From Lachnospiraceae bacterium (GTDB lineage Bacteria; Bacillota; Clostridia; Lachnospirales; Lachnospiraceae): a stretch of 10,817 bases of DNA. Shown piece by piece: positions 6,597 through 10,817 of the stretch. The translations under genes were made by a program, and so were the position numbers. The notes below the pieces were generated by a model. That model did not search any database. It had not been told where the DNA came from and was given only the letters and a program-made list of their open reading frames with translations. Numbering within the stretch: the stretch's first letter is position 1; each line of letters begins with the position of its first letter. The DNA is taken from positions 1-10,817 of the forward strand of contig JAGDAL010000206.1 in the NCBI GenBank assembly GCA_017959525.1. The letters run 5' to 3'.

Positions 6597-7042
6597 ATCT
6601 GACATTTGAAGTGCGCGAGGCAACAATCGAAGATGCCGAAACCCTAGCGAAGATCTCCGCGGAGAGTTTGGATCTTCCTTGGCGGGCGAAGGATTTTGCG
6701 GATGCGGTTGCAAGCCCGCAGGCGCTTGTTTATGTTGCCGCAGATGAGAATGGCGCCTTTGGATATGTGGTGCTCTATCATGCGGCAGACGAAGGAGAGA
6801 TTCCTTCCGTTGCAGTAGATGCGAATTACAGACGTCGCGGAGCGGCACGTGCAATTGTGGAAGCGGCGTTTTCGGATGCTTCACAGCGTGGTGTTCGCAA
6901 AGTATTTTTGGAAGTGCGACAGAGCAATGCGCCGGCCTTGGCGTTGTACGAGAGTATGGGATTTTTGAGTGTGGGCGTGCGGAAGAATTTTTACAGTAAT
7001 CCCACAGAGGATGCCTGCCTTATGATGTGTTTAATAGGATAG
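6593..7042 (+). CDS. rimI: Ribosomal protein S18 alanine N-acetyltransferase RimI
   Basis: RimI is a GNAT-fold enzyme that moves acetyl from acetyl-CoA to the N-terminal alanine of ribosomal protein S18; some homologues acetylate other proteins. The 149 residues show the acetyl-CoA pyrophosphate loop RRRGAA (80-85), IPSVAVDANY before it, and the C-terminal signature LEVRQSNAPALALYESMGF. That signature includes Glu107, Asn112 and Tyr119 at the positions expected for the catalytic region. The start is GTG, chosen because AAAGGAG (6581-6587) lies 5 nt upstream and the GTGA overlap with the tsaB stop is a typical coupled junction. Location between tsaB and the rest of the t6A set is common in Firmicutes. 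Confidence 0.95.
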   Translation: MNLTFEVREATIEDAETLAKISAESLDLPWRAKDFADAVASPQALVYVAADENGAFGYVVLYHAADEGEIPSVAVDANYRRRGAARAIVEAAFSDASQRGVRKVFLEVRQSNAPALALYESMGFLSVGVRKNFYSNPTEDACLMMCLIG

Positions 7043-7059
7043 AATCGGGAGATTTTTGA

Positions 7060-7974
7060 ATGCTGGATATTTGTTTGCTTGGAACCGGCGGCATGATGCC
7101 GTTGCCGGGACGATGGTTAACCTCCATGTTAGCCAGATACAATGGAAGCAGTTTGCTGATTGATTGCGGTGAGGGAACACAGATTGCTTTGAAAGAAGCA
7201 GGTTGGAGCCCGAAGCCCATCGATACCATTTTGTTCACGCATTATCATGCGGATCATATCAGTGGATTGCCGGGGTTCTTACTGAGTATGGGGAATTCCG
7301 ACCGAACGGAGCCTGTGACTATGGTAGGGCCGAAGGGCTTGGAGAAAGTGGTGAATTCCCTGCGGGTCATCGCACCGGAATTGCCGTTTGAGATTCGTTT
7401 CCGTGAGCTTACGGAGGCGGATGAATATTTTGAAATGCAGGGATATCATATTCACGCCTTTCGTGTGAATCACAACGTCACCTGCTATGCGTACACGTTA
7501 GAGATTCCGCGGGCCGGCAAGTTCGATGCAGAGGCTGCCAAAGCCAAAGAGATTCCGCTTCGATTGTGGAATCCGCTGCAGAAAGGCCAGACAGTGGAAT
7601 TTGAGGGTAAGGTTTTTACACCGGATATGGTTATGGGGCCGGCGCGCAAGGGTATCAAAGTAACCTATTGCACAGATACACGGCCGACAGCACACATTGT
7701 AGAGTGTGCACAGGGATCCGATCTTTTTATTTGCGAAGGCATGTATGGCGAGCATGAAAAAGAGGCGGATGCCAAGAAGAAGAAACATATGACGTTCTAT
7801 GAAGCGGCCAAGATTGCGCGAGATGCCAAGGTGGAACAGATGTGGCTGACACATTACAGCCCGTCTATGGTGGATGGCCGCCGTTACATGAAGGAAGTCA
7901 AAGACATATTCGGAAATGCTGTTCTTGGTAAGGACGGCAAGACAGTGGAGTTGGATTTTGAGGAGGAAGTATGA
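7060..7974 (+). CDS. rnz: Ribonuclease Z (tRNA 3' endonuclease), metallo-beta-lactamase fold
   Basis: RNase Z cuts the 3' trailer of tRNA precursors that lack an encoded CCA. The 304-residue length matches bacterial RNase Z. Metal ligands are visible: HYHADH (His61, His63, Asp65, His66), His138 in NHNVTCYAY, Asp206 in TDTRPT, and His265 in LTHYSP. The exosite-type insertion around RAGKFD and the GPARKG stretch argue for RNase Z rather than a generic hydrolase of this fold. GGGAG (7047-7051) lies 8 nt before the ATG. The ATGA overlap with the next gene suggests coupling. The two tRNA-Ser genes at the end of the window lack CCA, so they are plausible substrates. Confidence 0.93.
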   Translation: MLDICLLGTGGMMPLPGRWLTSMLARYNGSSLLIDCGEGTQIALKEAGWSPKPIDTILFTHYHADHISGLPGFLLSMGNSDRTEPVTMVGPKGLEKVVNSLRVIAPELPFEIRFRELTEADEYFEMQGYHIHAFRVNHNVTCYAYTLEIPRAGKFDAEAAKAKEIPLRLWNPLQKGQTVEFEGKVFTPDMVMGPARKGIKVTYCTDTRPTAHIVECAQGSDLFICEGMYGEHEKEADAKKKKHMTFYEAAKIARDAKVEQMWLTHYSPSMVDGRRYMKEVKDIFGNAVLGKDGKTVELDFEEEV

Positions 7975-8558
7975 AGAATATACTAAAGTACGTCATCATT
8001 GGAATTGTTCTTGCAGTATTGGTTGTTTCTTATTTTATTTACCTGCAGAAGAATCCTGCGACCTCTAAGACAACGGATACGACGAATCAGATGTCTGAAT
8101 TGGACAAGGTGCTTGCCAAGGATTTTTCCAAAGATTATCCATCCACGCCGAGGGAAGTTGTGAAGTGGTATAACCGCATTCTGATGCTCTATTACAGCGA
8201 GGAGTTGAACGATGAGCAGTTTGAGGGATTATGCGACCAGGCGTTGGCGTTGTTCGACGATGAGTTAGCAGCCAACAATCCAAAAGAAATCTACATGACC
8301 TCCGTGAAGGCAGAGATTGATGATTACAAGGAAAAGAGCCGTAAGCTGGTGACTGCGGACGTTGCGGATAGTGAAGACGTGGTATATGACAAGGTGAAGG
8401 GGGATGACATGGCGTATATCGTAGGCCATTATTTTGTGAAAGAGAATACATCCTATGCTGACACCTACCAGAAGTATGCGTTGCGCAAAGATGCAAACGG
8501 GAAGTGGAAGATTTTGGGATATGAGCTCTGTGATCAGTACGGAGACAGATTGAATTAA
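7971..8558 (+). CDS. Membrane-anchored protein of unknown function (DUF6715-like)
   Basis: This 195-residue protein has one N-terminal membrane segment (about 5-25) after a short Lys-containing start, fitting an uncleaved anchor with the rest outside the cytoplasm. There is no lipobox Cys. Next comes a polar linker rich in Thr, Ser and Asn (about 28-42). A helical region follows (LDKVLAKDFSKDYPSTPRE, then VVKWYNRILMLYY, and a DEQFEGL stretch), with ANNPKE near residue 100. The C-terminal half is beta-rich (VGHYFVKENTSYADTYQKYALR, GKWKILGYELC) and may be an NTF2-like fold, which is inference. It resembles the DUF6715 group I recall from Lachnospiraceae; no function is known. The start overlaps the rnz stop by 4 bp (ATGA), and tsaD follows 18 bp later, so it belongs to the operon. 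Confidence 0.88.
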   Translation: MKNILKYVIIGIVLAVLVVSYFIYLQKNPATSKTTDTTNQMSELDKVLAKDFSKDYPSTPREVVKWYNRILMLYYSEELNDEQFEGLCDQALALFDDELAANNPKEIYMTSVKAEIDDYKEKSRKLVTADVADSEDVVYDKVKGDDMAYIVGHYFVKENTSYADTYQKYALRKDANGKWKILGYELCDQYGDRLN

Positions 8559-8576
8559 AAGAGTTAGGAAACCAAA

Positions 8577-9602
8577 ATGAGTGATAAAGAAATAAAGATA
8601 TTGGCAATTGAGAGTTCATGCGATGAGACAGCAGCAGCTGTTGTAGTTAACGGAAGAGACGTGCGCAGTAACACCATCTCTACCCAGATTCCGTTGCATA
8701 CCCTCTATGGCGGCGTGGTTCCGGAGATTGCATCCCGGAAACATACCGAGCGCATCAACCAGGTGATCGCCACCGCATTGGAAGAAGCCGGCGAGACCTT
8801 GGAAGATATGGATGCAATTGCTGTAACATACGGACCGGGATTGGTCGGTGCCCTTTTGGTAGGCGTGGCAGAAGCCAAGGCCATTGCATTTGCCAAGAAG
8901 CTGCCGCTGATTGGCGTACATCATATCGAGGGCCATATCAGCGCAAATTATATTGAGAATAAGGACTTGGAGCCGCCTTTTTTATGCCTGGTGGTATCCG
9001 GTGGACATACCCATGTGGTACGCGTGAAAGATTACGGCGATTATGAGATTTTAGGACGCACAGTAGATGATGCGGCCGGCGAAGCTTTTGATAAGGTGGC
9101 GCGTGCCATCGGGCTCGGTTATCCGGGCGGCCCGAAGATCGAGAAGAAGGCCTTGGAGGGAGATGCCAACGCAATCCCATTCCCGAAGGCAAAGGTAGCA
9201 GACCATCCATATGACTTTAGTTTCAGTGGATTGAAGTCTGCAGTGCTCAATTATATTAATGGCGCCAAGATGAAGGGCGAGGAAGTAAACGAGGCGGATA
9301 TTGCAGCATCCTTCCAGAAGGCAGTGGTGGATGCGTTGGTGGATCACGCTATGATGGCGGTCGATGAATTCGGCTGCGACAAGTTTGCTATTGCGGGTGG
9401 CGTGGCTTCCAACGGAGCATTCCGTGAAGCGATGCGTGCAGCCTGTGAGAAAAAGGGCGTGAAGTTCTATCATCCGTCACCGATTCTATGTACCGACAAT
9501 GCGGCCATGATTGGTGCGGCAGGTTATTATGATTATTTGAACGGCCGACGTGACGGCTGGGATTTGAATGCGGTTCCGAATTTGAAGTTAGGCGAACGAT
9601 AG
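8577..9602 (+). CDS. tsaD: tRNA N6-adenosine threonylcarbamoyltransferase TsaD
   Basis: TsaD catalyses transfer of the threonylcarbamoyl group from threonylcarbamoyl-AMP to A37 of tRNA, working with TsaB and TsaE. The 341-residue length is normal. Signatures: [15 protein letters not shown] at the N-terminus, [10 protein letters not shown], the metal-binding HxxxH as H116-IEG-H120, [32 protein letters not shown], and the C-terminal CTDNAAMIG with the metal ligand Asp307. TAGGAA (8565-8570) precedes the ATG by 6 nt. The gene is separated from tsaB by rimI, rnz and one unknown gene, but nothing suggests a break in the transcript. ispD follows 8 bp after the stop. Confidence 0.98.
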   Translation: MSDKEIKILAIESSCDETAAAVVVNGRDVRSNTISTQIPLHTLYGGVVPEIASRKHTERINQVIATALEEAGETLEDMDAIAVTYGPGLVGALLVGVAEAKAIAFAKKLPLIGVHHIEGHISANYIENKDLEPPFLCLVVSGGHTHVVRVKDYGDYEILGRTVDDAAGEAFDKVARAIGLGYPGGPKIEKKALEGDANAIPFPKAKVADHPYDFSFSGLKSAVLNYINGAKMKGEEVNEADIAASFQKAVVDALVDHAMMAVDEFGCDKFAIAGGVASNGAFREAMRAACEKKGVKFYHPSPILCTDNAAMIGAAGYYDYLNGRRDGWDLNAVPNLKLGER

Positions 9603-9610
9603 GAGTGGGC

Positions 9611-10318
9611 ATGAGCAAGTATACTGCGATTGTTCTCGCGGGAGGCAGTGGTAAGCGCATGGGGCAGGATACACCGAAACAGTATCTGCCGCTGGCAGGC
9701 AAACCACTGCTTTATTATCCCTTGCGAGCATTTGAAAACAGTAAAGTAGACGAGATTGTTCTGGTGGTTGCAGCCGGAGAAGAAGCGTATTGCAGGAAGG
9801 AATTTGTGGAGCAGTATCATCTGACCAAAGTGACTGCCATTGTAGCCGGTGGCGCCGAGCGATACGATTCGGTGTATAACGGCTTACAGGAAGCAACCGG
9901 AGATTATGTATTGGTTCACGATGGGGCCAGAGCATTTATTACTGAAGAAATCATCCATGCAACCATGGAAAAAGTAGAAAAGTGCCACGCTTGTGTCGTA
10001 GCAGTGCCTCTTAAGGATACCGTAAAAGAGGTGAACAGTGCCGGAATCGTGGAAGGAACACCGGACCGCAGCAGGCTCTGGGCAGTGCAAACACCCCAGG
10101 CATTTTCCCGGGAGAAACTCCTTTCTTCCTATAATATAATAAGAAACCAATCAATGGCCGATATAACAGATGACGCGATGATTGTAGAACGTGCGGGTAA
10201 CGGGCCGGTGGAAGTAGTGCGTGGAAGTTACGAAAACATCAAGATTACCACCCGGGAAGATCTGTTGTACGGAGAGTCGATTTTAGCCCATAGAGAAGGG
10301 GATTTTGAGGCAAAATAA
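9611..10318 (+). CDS. ispD: 2-C-methyl-D-erythritol 4-phosphate cytidylyltransferase IspD
   Basis: IspD joins MEP to CTP, giving CDP-ME in the non-mevalonate isoprenoid pathway. Counting from the chosen start, the 235 residues show the nucleotide-binding loop LAGGSGKRMG (9-18), PKQYL (22-26), the substrate loop VHDGAR (102-107, with Asp104 and Arg107), AVPLKDTVK, QTPQAF, and ENIKITTREDL near the end. ATG at 9611 is preferred over the in-frame GTG at 9605 because AGGAG (9601-9605) overlaps that GTG and lies 5 nt before the ATG. It is the last gene of the operon, and no hairpin terminator is seen after it. Other MEP-pathway genes are absent from the window. Confidence 0.97.
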   Translation: MSKYTAIVLAGGSGKRMGQDTPKQYLPLAGKPLLYYPLRAFENSKVDEIVLVVAAGEEAYCRKEFVEQYHLTKVTAIVAGGAERYDSVYNGLQEATGDYVLVHDGARAFITEEIIHATMEKVEKCHACVVAVPLKDTVKEVNSAGIVEGTPDRSRLWAVQTPQAFSREKLLSSYNIIRNQSMADITDDAMIVERAGNGPVEVVRGSYENIKITTREDLLYGESILAHREGDFEAK

Positions 10319-10346
10319 AAAAGCTGAAAAAATCCTAAAACTTGTA

Positions 10347-10376
10347 TTGACACATCACGAAACGGTGTGCTAGAAT
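10347..10376 (+). promoter_or_regulatory. Strong promoter for the tRNA-Ser pair
   Basis: TTGACA (10347-10352) and TAGAAT (10371-10376) are spaced 18 bp apart, with TGC directly before the -10. Upstream (10316-10346) is A-rich (AAATAAAAAAG, then GAAAAAATCC and AAAA), resembling an UP element for high-level stable-RNA transcription. A start near 10383 is expected, about 27 nt before the first tRNA. Confidence 0.85.
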
Positions 10377-10409
10377 ACAGTTCGTGCCGCAAAAGAGGCA
10401 CAAAAAAGT

Positions 10410-10495
10410 GGAGAGGTATCGAAGCGGTCATAACGAGGCGGTCTTGAAAACCGTTTGTCCGAAAGGGCGCGTGGGTTCGAATCCCACCCTCTCCG
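10410..10495 (+). tRNA. tRNA-Ser(UGA)
   Basis: The acceptor GGAGAGG (10410-10416) pairs with CCTCTCC (10488-10494), with discriminator G. The anticodon stem-loop is GCGGT-CTTGAAA-ACCGT, with anticodon TGA at 10445-10447 (reads UCA, and UCG by wobble). The T arm is GTGGG-TTCGAAT-CCCAC. The long variable arm (about 10455-10470) is typical of serine tRNAs. CCA is not encoded. Confidence 0.97.
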
Positions 10496-10538
10496 TTTCG
10501 TTTTCCATATATATTGTACTCGTTAGTTCGAGCATCTT

Positions 10539-10628
10539 GGAGAAGTACCCAAGCTGGCCGAAGGGACACCCCTGGAAAGGGTGCAGGTCGTTAACAGCGG
10601 CGCGAGGGTTCAAATCCCTCCTTCTCCG
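10539..10628 (+). tRNA. tRNA-Ser(GGA)
   Basis: The acceptor GGAGAAG (10539-10545) pairs with CTTCTCC (10621-10627), with discriminator G. The anticodon stem-loop is CACCC-CTGGAAA-GGGTG, with anticodon GGA at 10574-10576 (reads UCC/UCU). The T arm is GAGGG-TTCAAAT-CCCTC, and the variable arm is long, as in class II tRNAs. CCA is not encoded. It follows the UGA isoacceptor by 43 bp with no terminator between, so both are probably on one transcript. Confidence 0.97.
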
Positions 10629-10678
10629 CTCAGTAGTTTTGACTCGATGAAAAAGTTGGAAAAAGATGAAAAATCTTG

Positions 10679-10707
10679 TTGACAGCGACACATCGAAGTG
10701 CTACTAT
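10679..10707 (+). promoter_or_regulatory. Strong stable-RNA (probably rrn) promoter
   Basis: TTGACA (10679-10684) and TACTAT (10702-10707) are spaced 17 bp apart, with TGC before the -10. An A-rich upstream tract (10649-10675, runs of 4-5 A's) resembles an UP element. The start is expected near 10714. The layout closely matches the tRNA promoter about 330 bp upstream. Confidence 0.85.
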
Positions 10708-10817
10708 GAATAAGCTTTCCGGCGACGGAAACGCTTGAAAAACCTTGATAACTGAACAGTGAAACAACCTTGAAAGATTCTAATGAATTTTATTTTTAGC
10801 GATTTTTCAAAAAACGC
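10708..10817 (+). other. Probable rRNA operon leader (16S gene expected beyond the edge)
   Basis: Near the expected start, AAGC-TTTCCG pairs with CGGAAA-GCTT (10712-10736, one bulged C) around a GCGA tetraloop. Then CCTTGATAACTGAACA (10743-10758) resembles the boxA-type leader sequence found before 16S genes in Firmicutes (CTTTGAAAACTGAACA-like). The rest is A/T-rich with no reading frame. No 16S sequence is present in the window, so the rRNA assignment is inferred from promoter strength and this motif. Confidence 0.6.

Noticed and set aside
9605..9610. GTG at 9605 as the ispD start
   Set aside because: This GTG overlaps the AGGAG ribosome binding site, while the ATG at 9611 begins the family's usual N-terminus at a usable spacing.
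10319..10346. Terminator after ispD
   Set aside because: The stretch is A-rich with no stem-loop; it fits an upstream promoter element better.
10639..10667. Possible second rrn promoter (TTGACT, then AAAGAT after 17 bp)
   Set aside because: The -10 matches only three of six bases, and the A-rich stretch is better explained as an UP-like tract of the strong promoter at 10679.
10384..10691. Open reading frames on both strands across the tRNA genes (for example 10384-10650 + and 10428-10691 -)
   Set aside because: They are translations of the two tRNA-Ser genes. Peptides such as RRRDLNPRAAVN and ERVGFEPTRPFG are well-known spurious products of tRNA regions.
10799..10817. Near-palindrome GCGATTTTT/AAAAAACGC at the window edge
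   Set aside because: It has one mismatch and almost no loop, and it is cut by the window edge, so no function can be argued.

Overview
The window is a stretch of bacterial housekeeping chromosome. It most likely comes from a Gram-positive Clostridia member, plausibly Lachnospiraceae. This is inferred from AGGAG-type ribosome binding sites, vegetative TTGACA/TATAAT promoters, an FMN riboswitch in front of ribU, a Tex protein with an Asn/Gly/Lys-rich tail, a YcxB-like gene, and tRNA genes without an encoded CCA. All genes lie on the + strand. I see no mobile element, CRISPR array or phage signature.

Layout. (1) Positions 1-805 hold the 3' part of mutY (adenine DNA glycosylase), cut by the window edge. 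(2) Positions 806-1456 hold a small protein with an HExxH motif between two CxxC pairs (SprA-like putative metallopeptidase). Its leader contains promoter-like elements, and a strong hairpin follows the gene. (3) Positions 1493-3859 encode the RNA-binding transcription factor Tex. (4) Positions 3879-4880 form a riboflavin uptake unit: a perfect-consensus promoter, an FMN riboswitch, an intrinsic terminator inside the leader, ribU, and a second terminator. (5) Positions 4870-10318 look like one long operon: a YcxB-like membrane protein, tsaE, tsaB, rimI, rnz, a membrane-anchored protein of unknown function, tsaD and ispD. Gaps are 1-18 bp or the genes overlap. (6) Positions 10347-10628 carry a strong promoter and two tandem serine tRNAs (anticodons UGA and GGA). 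(7) From 10679 to the edge there is another strong promoter, a GNRA-capped hairpin and a boxA-like segment. These look like the leader of an rRNA operon whose 16S gene would lie beyond the edge.

How the genes work together. TsaE, TsaB and TsaD make up most of the bacterial machinery that puts the threonylcarbamoyl group on A37 of ANN-decoding tRNAs (t6A); TsaC is not here. RNase Z trims tRNA 3' ends, which fits the absence of encoded CCA in the two tRNAs. RimI acetylates ribosomal protein S18. The large operon plus the stable-RNA genes therefore form a translation-centred block. The membrane-protein genes inside it (YcxB-like and the unknown one) and ispD have no obvious mechanistic link to tRNA modification.

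I did not find a convincing new multi-gene system. The least explained items are the HExxH/CxxC protein with its unusual leader, and the two membrane proteins embedded in the t6A operon.
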